Shown: positions 32,681 through 42,326, counted from the stretch's first letter. The stretch is 64,000 nucleotides of DNA from Halovulum dunhuangense (GCF_013093415.1 NZ_JABFBC010000001.1:2046001-2110000), one strand, 5' to 3'. Notes: generated by a model from the sequence alone, not told the origin. Numbers and translations: made by a program.

Positions 32681-33252
32681 TCCTCGGTCGTGTCCTCGGT
32701 CCAGCGCCGCACCACCGGCAGGTGGATGTCGAACAGATCGAGCGCCCGGCCCACGGATTGCGTGACCATCTCGTCCAGCGAGCGGGGCTTGCTGTAGAAG
32801 GCCGGCACCGGCGGCATGATGATCGCCCCGTTGCGGGTGGCCTGGTCCATCAGTGCGATATGCCCCGCATGCAGCGGCGTCTCGCGCAGCATCAGCACCA
32901 CGCGGCGACGTTCCTTCAGGCAGACATCGGCGGCCCGCACGATCAGGTCGTTGTCATAGCAATGCGCAATGCCGCTGAGCGTCTTGATCGAGCAGGGCGC
33001 GACCAGCATTCCGGCAGTCCGGAACGAGCCCGAGGCGATGGCCGCGCCGATATCCTTGTGCTTGTACTCGTGGTCGCAGAGCGCCTGGATCTCGCTTGCG
33101 GGCATGTCCACCTCGTGCAACGCCGTGCGCAACGCCGCCGGAGAGATGACCACATGGGTCTCGATCCCGGGCAGGTCGCGCAGCAGTTGCAGCGCCCGGA
33201 TGCCGTAGATGACGCCCGAGGCGCCGGTGATGCCGATGATGATACGCTGCAT
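32677..33252 (-). CDS. ubiX: Flavin prenyltransferase UbiX
   Basis: A 191-residue enzyme that attaches dimethylallyl phosphate to FMN, producing the prenylated flavin required by UbiD-family decarboxylases. The FMN-binding segment GITGASGVIYG (residues 7-17), VAPCSIKTLSGIA and RRVVLMLRETPLH motifs are all conserved, and length is normal. In this cluster it is the likely cofactor source for the UbiD-like enzyme at 42360-44003. It could also serve ubiquinone synthesis. It reads in the same direction as the upstream Mo-hydroxylase gene and ends the leftward unit. Confidence 0.93.
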   Translation of the reverse strand: MQRIIIGITGASGVIYGIRALQLLRDLPGIETHVVISPAALRTALHEVDMPASEIQALCDHEYKHKDIGAAIASGSFRTAGMLVAPCSIKTLSGIAHCYDNDLIVRAADVCLKERRRVVLMLRETPLHAGHIALMDQATRNGAIIMPPVPAFYSKPRSLDEMVTQSVGRALDLFDIHLPVVRRWTEDTTED

Positions 33253-33289
33253 GCGCGTTCCCTGCCCTGTCTTGTCGTGCTCATGGTTA

Positions 33290-35593
33290 TCAGCCCGCCG
33301 TGGCGCTGTCCCGCAGCGCGGCCCAGATCCGGCCGGGCGTCGCGGGCATGTCGATATGGCCCACGCCCGCGGGTGCCAGCGCGTCGCGCACGGCGCTCAT
33401 CACCGCGGCCAGCGCGCCCACCGTGCCTGCCTCGCCCGCGCCCTTGACGCCCAGCGGGTTGGCGCGGGTCGGGACCGGGTGGCTCAGCACCTCGATCCCC
33501 GGAAGATCGCCCGCGCGCGGCATGGCGTAGTCCATGAAGCTGGCGGTCAGAAGCTGGCCGGTATCGGCGTCGTGTTGCAGATGCTCGCACAGCGCCTGCC
33601 CCACGCCCTGCGCCACGCCCCCGGCGATCTGCCCCTTCACGATCAGCGGGTTCACCACGGTGCCGACATCGTCCACCACGACATAGCGTTCCAGAAAGGT
33701 GCGGCCGGTCTCGGGGTCGATCTCCAGCTCGCAGACATGGCAGCCATTGGGAAAGGTCGCGCTTTCGGCCGCAACGAAGCCCTCGGCCGACAGCGGCGCG
33801 GGCTGCCGCGCCAGCACCGCCCCGAAAGGCAGCCGCCGATCGGTGCCGGCGACAACGTAATGGCCGTCGGCGAAGTCGATATCGGTCGCCGCGGCTTCCA
33901 GCATGTCGGCTGCGTCGCCGCGCAGGCGTTCGATGATCTCGTCCATCGCGGACCAGACCGCGGTGCCGGCAGCGGCCAGCGTGCGCGAGCCGAAGGTGCC
34001 GGTACCCTGCGGCACGACATCGGTGTCCCCGGTGACCAGTTCCACCCCCTCGGGATCGAGCCCCAGCCGGTCGGCCAGCACCTGCCGGAAACTGGTGGCG
34101 TGACCCTGGCCCGAGTCGAAACTGCCGGCGCGCAGGCGCACCCTGCCCTCGGGGGCCAGCTCCAGCGCGGCGTATTCGCCATGCGGCTTCGGCGCCGGGC
34201 CGCCCGCGATCTCGATCGGGCAGGCGATGCCGATGCCGCGCAGGCGGCCGCGGGCGCGCGCCGCCGCCTGCCGCGCCGGGAAACCGTCCCAGTCGGCGGC
34301 GTCCTGTGCGCGTGCGAGGACCGCGGGGAAATCGCCGCTGTCATAGGTGAAGACGAGGCCGGTGCGGAACGGCATCTCCTCGGGGCGGATCATGTTGCGC
34401 CGGCGCAGCTCGGCCCGGTCGAGGCCCGTTTCGGCGGCGGCGGCGTCGATCGCCGACTCTATGGCATAGGTCGCCTCGGGGCGGCCCGCGCCGCGATAGG
34501 GGGCGGTGTGTTGGGTGTTGGTGAAGACGCCCGTCACCGTGGCGTGGATCGCCGGGGTGCGATAGACGCCTGCCAGCCCGCCCAGGTTGGCCACCGGCGG
34601 ATGCACCGTCGACGGGCCGAGGCAGGCGCCCAGATTGGCGATCATCGCGACCTCGAGCCCCAGGAAGATCCCGTCGGCATCCAGCGCGAGGCGCACGTCG
34701 ATCCACTGGTCCCGGCCCTGCGGGTCGCCCATGAAGGATTCCAGCCGGCTTGCCACCCAGCGTACCGGCCGCCCCGTGCGCCGCGCCGCCCAGAGCGCAA
34801 GCGCGGCTTCCGCCGTGCCCATGTTCTTCATCCCGAACGACCCGCCGCAGGCCTGGCCCGTGACATGCACCCGGTCGGGCGCGACCCCCAGCACCGGGGC
34901 AAGATCCATCGCGACGCGGTGCGGCGCCTGGGTGCCCAGTTCCAGATGAAAGCGCCCGGTTTCCGGGTCGAAGCGCCCCCGCGCGGCGCGTGGCTCCAGT
35001 GCCGCGGCGGTCACGCGGCTGACGCGCAGGCGGCGCGCGACGACGCGGTGCGCGCGGGCCATCGCGGCCCTGACCGCGTCGAGATCCCCCTTCTCGACCT
35101 GGAAGCAGCGGTTGTCGGGGAACTCCGGCCAGACGCGCGGCGCATCGGGCCCCAGGGCGGCAGCCGCGTCGGTGACGGCCGCGCGTTCCTCGATCACCGG
35201 CACGACCAGATCGGCCGCGTCCTCGGCGGCCGCGCGGCTGGTGGCCAGCACGATTGCGACGGGCTGGCCCACGAAATGCACCGCGTCCCCCGCCAGCAAC
35301 GGGCTGCAAGGCGCGCGCATCGGCCCGCCATCCGGGCCCGGATGTGCCATGCGCGAGGTGATCGGCCCGATCCCGTCAGCCGCCAGCTCGGCCGCGGTCA
35401 GGACCGCGACCACGCCGTCCGCCGCCAGTGCATCCGCGATATCGAGGTCCTTCAGTCTGCCGGCCGCGGCAGGCGATCGCACCAGGGCCATCGCCAGCTC
35501 CCCTTCCGCGGCCGGCAGATCCGCCGTGTAGCGACCCAGGCCGCGGACAAGGGCCATGTCCTCGACCCGCTTCACAGATTGGCCGATCTTCAC
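33290..35593 (-). CDS. Molybdenum-hydroxylase large subunit, copy 1
   Basis: A 767-residue molybdopterin-cytosine-dinucleotide-binding subunit of the xanthine-oxidase/CoxL family, which inserts water-derived oxygen into an aromatic C-H or aldehyde. GGSFGMKN, PYRGAGRPEATYA, the GQGHATSF segment and the catalytic Glu721 in KGAGEAG are present. The PYRGAGR loop is of the form II type, so it is not the CO dehydrogenase that carries AYXCSFR. I choose a GTG start at 35593 (VKIGQSVKRVED), since GGGAG precedes it at seven bases; the ATG 14 codons upstream has none. It pairs with the 2Fe-2S and FAD subunits encoded at 39-40 kb. Confidence 0.9.
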   Translation of the reverse strand: MKIGQSVKRVEDMALVRGLGRYTADLPAAEGELAMALVRSPAAAGRLKDLDIADALAADGVVAVLTAAELAADGIGPITSRMAHPGPDGGPMRAPCSPLLAGDAVHFVGQPVAIVLATSRAAAEDAADLVVPVIEERAAVTDAAAALGPDAPRVWPEFPDNRCFQVEKGDLDAVRAAMARAHRVVARRLRVSRVTAAALEPRAARGRFDPETGRFHLELGTQAPHRVAMDLAPVLGVAPDRVHVTGQACGGSFGMKNMGTAEAALALWAARRTGRPVRWVASRLESFMGDPQGRDQWIDVRLALDADGIFLGLEVAMIANLGACLGPSTVHPPVANLGGLAGVYRTPAIHATVTGVFTNTQHTAPYRGAGRPEATYAIESAIDAAAAETGLDRAELRRRNMIRPEEMPFRTGLVFTYDSGDFPAVLARAQDAADWDGFPARQAAARARGRLRGIGIACPIEIAGGPAPKPHGEYAALELAPEGRVRLRAGSFDSGQGHATSFRQVLADRLGLDPEGVELVTGDTDVVPQGTGTFGSRTLAAAGTAVWSAMDEIIERLRGDAADMLEAAATDIDFADGHYVVAGTDRRLPFGAVLARQPAPLSAEGFVAAESATFPNGCHVCELEIDPETGRTFLERYVVVDDVGTVVNPLIVKGQIAGGVAQGVGQALCEHLQHDADTGQLLTASFMDYAMPRAGDLPGIEVLSHPVPTRANPLGVKGAGEAGTVGALAAVMSAVRDALAPAGVGHIDMPATPGRIWAALRDSATAG

Positions 35594-35674
35594 GGCGTCA
35601 CTCCCAGTCCGGCCCCGCAGCCTTTTCCGCGCCATGCGCCCTGCCGCAGAAGCATGTTTTTGCTTGTCAGACAT

Positions 35675-35696
35675 ACTGTCATACATTAATACCGTA
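35675..35696. promoter_or_regulatory. Shared operator between divergent Mo-hydroxylase genes
   Basis: The block ACTGTCATAC (35675-35684) overlaps CATACATTAATACCGTA (35680-35696). The second block matches 45322-45338 at 15 of 17 positions, and the first occurs in inverted form at 41211-41220. It lies in the divergent promoter of the two large-subunit genes, in a local AT-rich stretch. It is a strong candidate for binding by the GntR-type regulator at 40461. Confidence 0.6.
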
Positions 35697-35761
35697 GGCA
35701 AGATGTTCGTCGGCTCGTCTGGCCGATCTACATGGACTGCACCGGAATGGAGACAAGCGGG

Positions 35762-38191
35762 ATGAATTCGATGTCGGGGGCTGGCAAGCCGGGGTTCGAA
35801 CCCGTCGATCTCTCGGTTCCGGCACAGGCCGCCAACACGGCCGAGATGGAACTGATCCGGAACAGCCTGTTCCGCCATATCGGCAAGCCGGTCGAGCGCA
35901 AGGAAGACCGCCGCCTTCTGACCGGGCGCGGACGCTTCACCGACGATTTCGCCCTGCCGGGGCAGGTTTACGCAGCCATGGTCCGCGCGCCGCATCCGCA
36001 TGCGCGTATCGTGGCGATCGACAGGCAGCCCGCGCTGGACGCCCCCGGCGTGCTGGCGGTGCTGACCGGATGGGATGCGCTGGAGGACGGGCTCGGCCCG
36101 ATCCCGCACAACCCGGTGCCCTCGACCAAGCACGACATGAAGCTGACCGCGCCGGGCGGCGGCGAGCCCTTCATCGGGCCGCACCTGCTGCTGCCGGTGG
36201 ACAAGGTCCGCCATGTCGGCGAGGCGGTTGCCATCGTCGTGGCGGAAAGCGCCGCCGAGGCCGCCGACGCCGCCGAACTGGTCGGGATCGACTACGAGGT
36301 GCTGCCCCATGTCACCGACGGGGCCGAGGCTGCCCGCGCGGACGCGCCCGCGGTCTGGGACGAGGTTCCCGGCAACGTCTTCATCGAATCGCGCTTCGGC
36401 GACTGGGAGGCGACGGACGCGGCCTTTGCCCGCGCCGCCCATGTCGTGACCGCGGACTACCACGTCAACCGCGTGACCGCCGTCACCATCGAGCCGCGCG
36501 CCTGCCTTGCTGCCTTTGACGCCGAAACCGGGCGCTACACGCTTTATGCCGGCAGCGGCGGCGCGGTGAAGCAGAAGCGCGAGCTGTCCACCGTGCTCGG
36601 GATCGCGCCCGAAGACCTGCGCGTGCTGTCCTTTGATGTCGGCGGCAATTTCGGCGCCCGCAACCGCGTCTATGTCGAGTTCGGCCTGGCGCTCTGGGCC
36701 TCGCGCAGGACGGGGCGGCCGGTGAAATACACCGCCACCCGTTCCGAGGCGTTCCTCACCGACTACCAGGGCCGCGACCTGCACAGCCATGTGGAACTCG
36801 CGCTCGATGCCGAGGGCCGCTTTCTTGCCCTGCGGGCCGACAACCTCAGCAATGTGGGCGCGCGCTGCGTCTCGCTCTCGCCGCTGGGCAAGGGATCGGG
36901 GCTGATCACCGGCTCCTACGACATCCCCGTCGCGGCCCTTCGCGCGCGCGCCGTCTTTACCAACACGATGTGCACGCAGGCCTATCGCAGCTCGGGCCGG
37001 CCGGAAGTGACCTATGCGATCGAACGCCTGGTCGAGAAGGCTGCCGAACAGCTGGGCATGGACCCGCTCGAGTTGCGCCGCCGCAACCTGGTGCCCGAAG
37101 CCGCCATGCCCTACATGAACGCGGTAGGCCAGGTCTATGACAGCGGCACCTACGAGAAGAACATGGACCGCGCGCTCGCGCTCTTCGACTGGGACGGCTT
37201 TGCCGCCCGCAAGGCCGAGGCCGCCAGCCGGGGGCGTTGGCTGGGGCGCGGCTTCGCCAACTACGTCGAAAGCTCCATCGGCTCGCCCAGGGAACGCGCC
37301 GAGATCGAGATCCGCGCCGATGGCAGCGTCGCCGTCGTGATCGGCACCCAGCCCAGCGGCCAGGGCCACGAGACCAGCTTTGCGCAGGTGGTGGCCGACA
37401 TGCTGCAACTGCCCGTGGCCCAGGTCGAGATCGTGCTGGGCGACACCGACGTCGTCAGCGTGGGCGGCGGCTCTCACTCGGGCCGCTCGATGCGGCATGC
37501 CGGCACCGTGATGGCCATGGCCTCGGCCGACCTGCTGGCCGAGGCGCGCGCCCGCGCGGCCCGGACGCTCGACGCGGACCCCGCAGCGCTCGAGTACGAG
37601 GGCGGCGCGTTCCGGCTTCAGGGCAGCAACCAGACGGTCAGCCTGTCCGAACTCGCGGCGCAGGCCCCGCTGCGGGTCGCGCGCGACAACGAGATGCACA
37701 CCCCCGTCTTTCCCAACGGCGCCGCCATCTGCGAGGTCGAGATCGACCCCGAAACCTGCCATGTCGCGATCACCCGCTACGTCTCGGTCGATGACGTGGG
37801 GCGCTGCATCAACCCGCTGATCGTCCACGGCCAGACCCATGGCGGCATCGCCCAGGGCGTGGGCCAGGCGATGTGGGAGGAATGCAGCCTCGATGCCGCG
37901 ACCGGGCAGCCGCTGGCCGGATCGCTGATGGATTACGGCATGCCGCGCGCGGACAACATGCCCTTCTTCGTGTCCGAGATCGCGGAAGTGATCTCTCCGA
38001 CCAACCCGCTGGGGATCAAGGCGGGCGGCGAGGGCGGCACCACCCCTGCCCTTGCGACCGTGACGCTTGCCGTGCTCGACGCGCTGCGCGACCAGGGCGT
38101 GCGCGACATCTCGATGCCCGTGACCCCCTATGCCATCTGGCGGGCGCTGCGCGACGCGCGGACCCGCCGCAGCGAAGGACAAGACCAATGA
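35762..38191 (+). CDS. Molybdenum-hydroxylase large subunit, copy 2
   Basis: A second xanthine-oxidase-family molybdenum subunit of about 809 residues, clearly different from copy 1. GGNFGARNRVYVEF, AYRSSGRPEVTYAIE, GTQPSGQGHETSF and the catalytic Glu757 in KAGGEGGTTPAL are conserved. The active-site loop AYRSSGR is again not the CO-dehydrogenase type. The start is uncertain: ATGs at 35732, 35747 and 35762 are in frame, and I prefer 35762 because a GGAG lies upstream. It is the first gene of a rightward operon, and its stop overlaps the next start by four bases. Confidence 0.88.
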   Translation: MNSMSGAGKPGFEPVDLSVPAQAANTAEMELIRNSLFRHIGKPVERKEDRRLLTGRGRFTDDFALPGQVYAAMVRAPHPHARIVAIDRQPALDAPGVLAVLTGWDALEDGLGPIPHNPVPSTKHDMKLTAPGGGEPFIGPHLLLPVDKVRHVGEAVAIVVAESAAEAADAAELVGIDYEVLPHVTDGAEAARADAPAVWDEVPGNVFIESRFGDWEATDAAFARAAHVVTADYHVNRVTAVTIEPRACLAAFDAETGRYTLYAGSGGAVKQKRELSTVLGIAPEDLRVLSFDVGGNFGARNRVYVEFGLALWASRRTGRPVKYTATRSEAFLTDYQGRDLHSHVELALDAEGRFLALRADNLSNVGARCVSLSPLGKGSGLITGSYDIPVAALRARAVFTNTMCTQAYRSSGRPEVTYAIERLVEKAAEQLGMDPLELRRRNLVPEAAMPYMNAVGQVYDSGTYEKNMDRALALFDWDGFAARKAEAASRGRWLGRGFANYVESSIGSPRERAEIEIRADGSVAVVIGTQPSGQGHETSFAQVVADMLQLPVAQVEIVLGDTDVVSVGGGSHSGRSMRHAGTVMAMASADLLAEARARAARTLDADPAALEYEGGAFRLQGSNQTVSLSELAAQAPLRVARDNEMHTPVFPNGAAICEVEIDPETCHVAITRYVSVDDVGRCINPLIVHGQTHGGIAQGVGQAMWEECSLDAATGQPLAGSLMDYGMPRADNMPFFVSEIAEVISPTNPLGIKAGGEGGTTPALATVTLAVLDALRDQGVRDISMPVTPYAIWRALRDARTRRSEGQDQ

Positions 38192-39120
38192 CCGCCCGCA
38201 CGCTTCGCGTCATCGCCTTTCCCGGCGCCCCGAACCTGCCCACCTTTGCCGCCATCGCGAATGGCTGCTTTGCCGACGAAGGGCTGGAACTGGACCTGAA
38301 ACTGACCCCCAGTTCGGTCGAGCAGGCCAGGGCCACCGCCGCGGGCGACTGCGACATCGCCTGCACCGCCTTCGACAACGTGGTCGCCTATGCCGAGGGC
38401 CAGGGCGCCGCGGGGCCGGACGTGGATCCGGGCTATGTCGTGGTGGCCGGTGCGACCCAGCTTGAACTCAGCCTTGTCGTCACCCCCGGGATCGAGACAT
38501 TCGCCGACCTGCGCGGGCGTTCGGTCGCGCTCGACGCGCTTGCCACCGGCTTTGCCTTCGTGCTGTACGACATGATGGCGCGCAACGGGATCGGCATGTC
38601 CGAGGTCGAGATGGCCGCCGTCGGCGCCACGCCGCAGCGCTGGCAGTCGGTCAAGGCCGGCACCCATGCCGCTACCCTGACGATCGAGCCCTTCACCTCC
38701 ATCGCGGTGAAGTCGGGCTTCCGGGTGCTGGCCCGCTCCTCGGACATCTATGACAGCTACCAGGGCGGGGTCATCGCCGCCCGCCGCGGCTTTGCCGCCA
38801 GGCACCCCGACGCCGTGCAGGGCTTTCTGCGCGCCTATCTGCGCGGGCTTGCCTGGGTGCGCGACCCCGCCAACCGCGACGCAGCCGAGGCGCTCTTGCA
38901 GGAACGGATGCCGGAAGTTCAGCCCCAGGCCGTGCGCCCGGTGATGGAAAGCCTGCTTTCGCCCAGGTCGGGACTGACCCCCGGCGCCGCGGTGCTGCCC
39001 GAGGGCATGGCCAACGTGCTGGGCCTGCGCACCCGCTTCGGCGCCGGCGGGGCCGTGCTGAGCGATGCCGGCAAGTATCTCGACCTGTCGCATCTCGAAG
39101 CCCTCGGCGCCGCGCGCTGA
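38188..39120 (+). CDS. Substrate-binding-protein-like gene without signal peptide (NMT1/SsuA type)
   Basis: A 310-residue protein with the fold of periplasmic binding proteins of the NMT1/THI5-SsuA type ([28 protein letters not shown] at the start, and [13 protein letters not shown] before the hinge). Unlike its relatives it begins directly with the mature domain and has no signal peptide, so it should stay in the cytoplasm unless the start is misplaced; the ATGA overlap with the preceding gene speaks for this start. No ABC permease or ATPase is encoded nearby. It may bind a pathway intermediate or act as a sensor or enzyme. Confidence 0.8.
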   Translation: MTARTLRVIAFPGAPNLPTFAAIANGCFADEGLELDLKLTPSSVEQARATAAGDCDIACTAFDNVVAYAEGQGAAGPDVDPGYVVVAGATQLELSLVVTPGIETFADLRGRSVALDALATGFAFVLYDMMARNGIGMSEVEMAAVGATPQRWQSVKAGTHAATLTIEPFTSIAVKSGFRVLARSSDIYDSYQGGVIAARRGFAARHPDAVQGFLRAYLRGLAWVRDPANRDAAEALLQERMPEVQPQAVRPVMESLLSPRSGLTPGAAVLPEGMANVLGLRTRFGAGGAVLSDAGKYLDLSHLEALGAAR

Positions 39121-39139
39121 CAACACGGAGGCCCGCGCC

Positions 39140-39628
39140 ATGGCCAGCGTCACCATCACCGTCAACGGCACGCCCCGCACCCACGAGATCGAGGGCCGCA
39201 CCCTTCTGGTGCAGTTCCTGCGCGAACATCTGGGCCTGACCGGAACCCATGTCGGCTGCGACACCACGCAATGCGGGGCCTGCACCGTCATCCTGGACGG
39301 CCGGGCGGTGAAATCCTGCACCGTGCTGGCCGCCGCCGCCGAAGGCGCGCAGGTCGAGACGGTCGAGGGGCTGGCCGATGGCGAGACGCTGCACCCGCTC
39401 CAGGCTGCCTTCCAGGAATTCCACGGCCTGCAATGCGGCTTCTGCACGCCCGGCATGCTGATGGCGAGCCTTGACCTGATCCGCCGCCATGACGGCGTGC
39501 TGGACGAGGCGACGGTGCGCCACGGGCTGGAGGGCAATCTCTGCCGCTGCACCGGGTATCACAACATCATCAAGGCGGTGCTGGCCGCGGGCGAACGCTA
39601 TCGCGCGGCCCGGCTCGCCGCGGAATGA
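39140..39628 (+). CDS. Molybdenum-hydroxylase 2Fe-2S subunit
   Basis: A 162-residue small subunit carrying two 2Fe-2S clusters that pass electrons from the molybdenum centre to FAD. The plant-ferredoxin-type cluster is held by Cys40, Cys45, Cys48 and Cys60. The second, helical domain uses Cys99, Cys102, Cys135 and Cys137 (CGFC and CRC motifs). It lacks any export signal. It lies 19 bases after the binding-protein-like gene and 16 bases before the FAD subunit gene. As the only small subunit here, it presumably serves both large subunits. Confidence 0.93.
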   Translation: MASVTITVNGTPRTHEIEGRTLLVQFLREHLGLTGTHVGCDTTQCGACTVILDGRAVKSCTVLAAAAEGAQVETVEGLADGETLHPLQAAFQEFHGLQCGFCTPGMLMASLDLIRRHDGVLDEATVRHGLEGNLCRCTGYHNIIKAVLAAGERYRAARLAAE

Positions 39629-39644
39629 CCACCGGAGTCCGCTG

Positions 39645-40460
39645 ATGTACCGCACCGAATACCACCGCCCCGCGACATTGGCCGAGGCCGCCGCCCTGTT
39701 CGAGCGGCTCGAAGACCCGAGCTACCTGTCCGGCGGGCACACGCTGATCCCGGCGATGAAGAACCGGCTGGCCGCGCCCACCGACCTGATCGACCTGCGG
39801 CGGATCCCGGACCTGCACGGCATCCGCCGTCGCGACGACCGCCTGGTGATCGGCGCGGCGACCACCCACGCGGACGTGGCCGCCTCGGCCATCGTGCGCG
39901 ACGCGATCCCGGCGCTGGCCGGCCTTGCCGGATCCATCGGCGACACGCAGGTGCGGCACCTGGGCACGATGGGCGGCTCGGTCGCCAACAACGACCCCGC
40001 CGCCGACTACCCCGCGGCCGTCCTCGGACTTGCGGCGGAACTGCTGACGGACCGCCGCCGGATCGCCGCCGATGCCTTCTTCGACGGGATCTACACCACC
40101 GTGCTCGAGCCGGGGGAGATCCTGCGGGAGATCGCCTTTCCCATCCCGCAGGCCGCCGGCTACGCCAAGTTCCGCAACCCGGCGTCGCGCTACGCGCTTG
40201 CGGCCGCCTTCGTCGCGCGCCTGTCGGGCGGCTGCGTCCGCGTCGCCATCACCGGCGCCGGCAATTCGGGCGTGTTCCGCTGGGAGGACGCCGAGTCGGC
40301 CCTTTACGGCCGGTTCGAGCCGGACGCGCTGGCGGGAATGGAACCGGACGCCACGGACATGATGTCGGACATGCACGGCTCGGCCGAGTATCGCGCCGAC
40401 CTCGCGGCCGCCATGACCCGCCGCGCCACCGGCGCGATGGGCGGCGTCAACATCCTCTGA
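39645..40460 (+). CDS. Molybdenum-hydroxylase FAD subunit
   Basis: A 271-residue medium subunit of the xanthine-oxidase family that holds FAD. The YLSGGHTLIPAMKNRLAAP segment (FAD pyrophosphate binding) and the RHLGTMGGSVANNDPAADYP segment, with its conserved TxGGS, are present; the C-terminal CO_deh_flav_C domain starts around residue 165. It would deliver electrons to an external acceptor. Its stop immediately abuts the stop of the opposing GntR-type gene (bases 40460 and 40461), so the two transcripts converge. Confidence 0.92.
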   Translation: MYRTEYHRPATLAEAAALFERLEDPSYLSGGHTLIPAMKNRLAAPTDLIDLRRIPDLHGIRRRDDRLVIGAATTHADVAASAIVRDAIPALAGLAGSIGDTQVRHLGTMGGSVANNDPAADYPAAVLGLAAELLTDRRRIAADAFFDGIYTTVLEPGEILREIAFPIPQAAGYAKFRNPASRYALAAAFVARLSGGCVRVAITGAGNSGVFRWEDAESALYGRFEPDALAGMEPDATDMMSDMHGSAEYRADLAAAMTRRATGAMGGVNIL

Positions 40461-41150
40461 TCAGGCGCTGCGGGTCCGCGCGAATTCCAGCGCCGAACGC
40501 GCGGCGCTTTCCACATGCGACCGCGCCGCACGCCGCGCCCCGTCCACGTCGCGGGCGGCGATCGCCGCCTTCAGGTCGCGCATCTCGCGGATGCTCTGTT
40601 CCTGCCGGGCCGGCCGCGTGACCGACCCGCGGCGCAGCTGCGCCGTGCGCAGGGTCAGCTTGGACAGGATCTCGTGCGCGACCATGTTCTCGGCCACCGT
40701 GCACAGGTGCAGGTAAAGCTGGCGCTTGGCATCCACGATGGGCACGAAATCCCCCGCCTCGTAGCAGGCGATCGTGTGGTCGCACAGATCGAGCAGGGTC
40801 TTCAGCGCCGCGTCGTCCGCGCGCTCGATGAACTGCTCCATGATGAGCGCCTCGATATCGGCGCGGATCCGGTAGATGTTCTCGGCATCGCGGTAGGACA
40901 GCCGCACCACCGTCAGCCCGCGCGCGGTGACCGAGGCGACGATCCCTTCGGATTCCAGTTCCCGCAGCGCCTCGCGCAGCGAGGTGCGGCTGACCCCCAG
41001 CCGGTCGCACAGGTCCTTTTCGACCAGCCTTTCGCCGGGCTTGAGGATCCCGCGCTCGATCGCGCTGCGCATGGATTCGATGATCCGCGTGCGCAGCGGC
41101 GCCGGGTTGTGATGGATCGGGACTAGTCCGTCGGCTTCCTGTATCTGCAT
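40461..41150 (-). CDS. GntR/FadR-type regulator of the catabolic cluster
   Basis: A 229-residue regulator with a GntR winged helix (residues 18-85; GERLVEKDLCDRLGVSRTSL) and a C-terminal FCD domain (about 90-220) that binds small carboxylates with a metal. FCD regulators usually repress catabolic genes until a pathway acid or CoA-ester binds. Placement inside the cluster and the shared CATAC/GTATG blocks in three intergenic regions, including 60 bases upstream of this gene, make it the likely local regulator. The start at 41150 is chosen as the first ATG; a TTG start at 41195 is also open. Confidence 0.88.
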   Translation of the reverse strand: MQIQEADGLVPIHHNPAPLRTRIIESMRSAIERGILKPGERLVEKDLCDRLGVSRTSLREALRELESEGIVASVTARGLTVVRLSYRDAENIYRIRADIEALIMEQFIERADDAALKTLLDLCDHTIACYEAGDFVPIVDAKRQLYLHLCTVAENMVAHEILSKLTLRTAQLRRGSVTRPARQEQSIREMRDLKAAIAARDVDGARRAARSHVESAARSALEFARTRSA

Positions 41151-41210
41151 TGTCTCGGCGGCTTTCGTTTCTGGGCTTAAGACTGTCTCACGCAATGAAC
41201 ATCTAAACTC

Positions 41211-41220
41211 GTATGACAGT
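41211..41220. promoter_or_regulatory. Operator half in the GntR promoter
   Basis: GTATGACAGT is the exact reverse complement of ACTGTCATAC found at 35675-35684. It sits 60 bases upstream of the regulator's own ATG, within the AT-rich gap to the next gene. This suggests autoregulation. Confidence 0.5.
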
Positions 41221-41231
41221 CATTCAATAAA

Positions 41232-42326
41232 TCACACTTCGGGAGTTTTGCCACGCCATAGCGCGAAGATCAGCGGCGCCAACAGGATCACGAGGATGAT
41301 CCGCACCATGTGGTGGGTGGCGACATAGGCGACATCCGCCTGCAGGGCGAGGGCGATCAGGCTCATTTCCGTGAACCCGCCCGGCGCGAAGCCCAGCAGG
41401 ATCTGCACGAAGCCCTGCCCGATCAACCGCTCCAGCCCCAGCGCGAACCCGAGAGAGACGCCGATCATGATAAGCGTGGCCCCCAGCCCCAGCGCAAGCG
41501 CGCGCAGCACCTCGCCGGGTGCAGCCCCCAGAAAGCGCACCCCGACGATGGTGCCCAGGATCACCTGCGCCGCGATCACCAGCTCGCTGGGCGGCGGGCT
41601 CACGACCAGCCCGCCCATGTGCAGCGCGGCGCTGACCAGCATCGGGCCGATCATGGTGGGCGCCGGGATCCGCAGGCGCCGCCCCAGCACGAAGCCCGCG
41701 ACGCCCGCCAGCGCCAGCAGCACCAGCTCATGCGGCGGGATCTGCGCGAACGCGATGCCCAGCCGCCCGCCCGCGCCCTGCGCCTCCAGCCCGCCGAACA
41801 CGCGGAACCAGAACGCCACGAGGCAGACGCAGAGAAAGATCCGCGCGGTATGCGCCAGCACGATCTTGCGGTCGTCCCCGCCCATGTCGCGGCCGATGAT
41901 CATCATCTCGCTCAGGCCCCCGGGCATGCCCGAGAAATAGGCCGTGGCCCGGTCCTGCCCGCCTAGGATGCGGTAATAGGGCACCACGATCAGCCCGCTG
42001 ACGATCAGGTAAAGGCCCACGAACAGAAGCGACAGCGCCCAGCTTCCCAGGTGGCCCAGCAGCGCGGGCGTGAAGCCAGATCCCAGCATGACCCCGATCA
42101 CCGTCACCACATAGGGCCGGATCGCCGCGGGCGCATGAACCGGCAGCCGCAACAGCGCGGCCAGCATCGTCGCGGTCATCGCCCCCAGCAGCCAGGGCAG
42201 CGGCATCGCGGCCCATGCGAACACCGCACCGCCAAGCGCCGACAGGCATAGCGCGAAAAGAAACCGCCAGCCCGCATGGGGCGGGGCTGGCGGCTTCACT
42301 CTCCCGGGCACACTCTTGCTTTTCAT
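41232..42326 (-). CDS. AbrB-family integral membrane protein
   Basis: A 364-residue polytopic protein (about ten spans) with the duplicated AbrB membrane domain sometimes labelled putative ammonia monooxygenase. Repeated motifs are PLPWLLGAMTATML and FSGMPGGLSEMMIIGRDMGGD in the first half, echoed by PTMIGPMLVSAAL and GFAPGGFTEMSLIAL in the second. Such proteins often accompany tripartite tricarboxylate transporters and are suspected transporters. The name as an oxygenase is historical and unsupported. It lies 33 bases after ubiD in the same direction. Confidence 0.88.
   Translation of the reverse strand: MKSKSVPGRVKPPAPPHAGWRFLFALCLSALGGAVFAWAAMPLPWLLGAMTATMLAALLRLPVHAPAAIRPYVVTVIGVMLGSGFTPALLGHLGSWALSLLFVGLYLIVSGLIVVPYYRILGGQDRATAYFSGMPGGLSEMMIIGRDMGGDDRKIVLAHTARIFLCVCLVAFWFRVFGGLEAQGAGGRLGIAFAQIPPHELVLLALAGVAGFVLGRRLRIPAPTMIGPMLVSAALHMGGLVVSPPPSELVIAAQVILGTIVGVRFLGAAPGEVLRALALGLGATLIMIGVSLGFALGLERLIGQGFVQILLGFAPGGFTEMSLIALALQADVAYVATHHMVRIILVILLAPLIFALWRGKTPEV

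Noticed and set aside
33209-35689. 826-codon plus-strand frame opposite molybdenum large subunit 1
   Set aside because: Shadow of the conserved minus-strand gene; the translation is compositional noise.
35792-35803. TTCGAA-containing block resembling a tRNA T-loop
   Set aside because: It lies within the coding region of the molybdenum subunit and no cloverleaf can be drawn around it.
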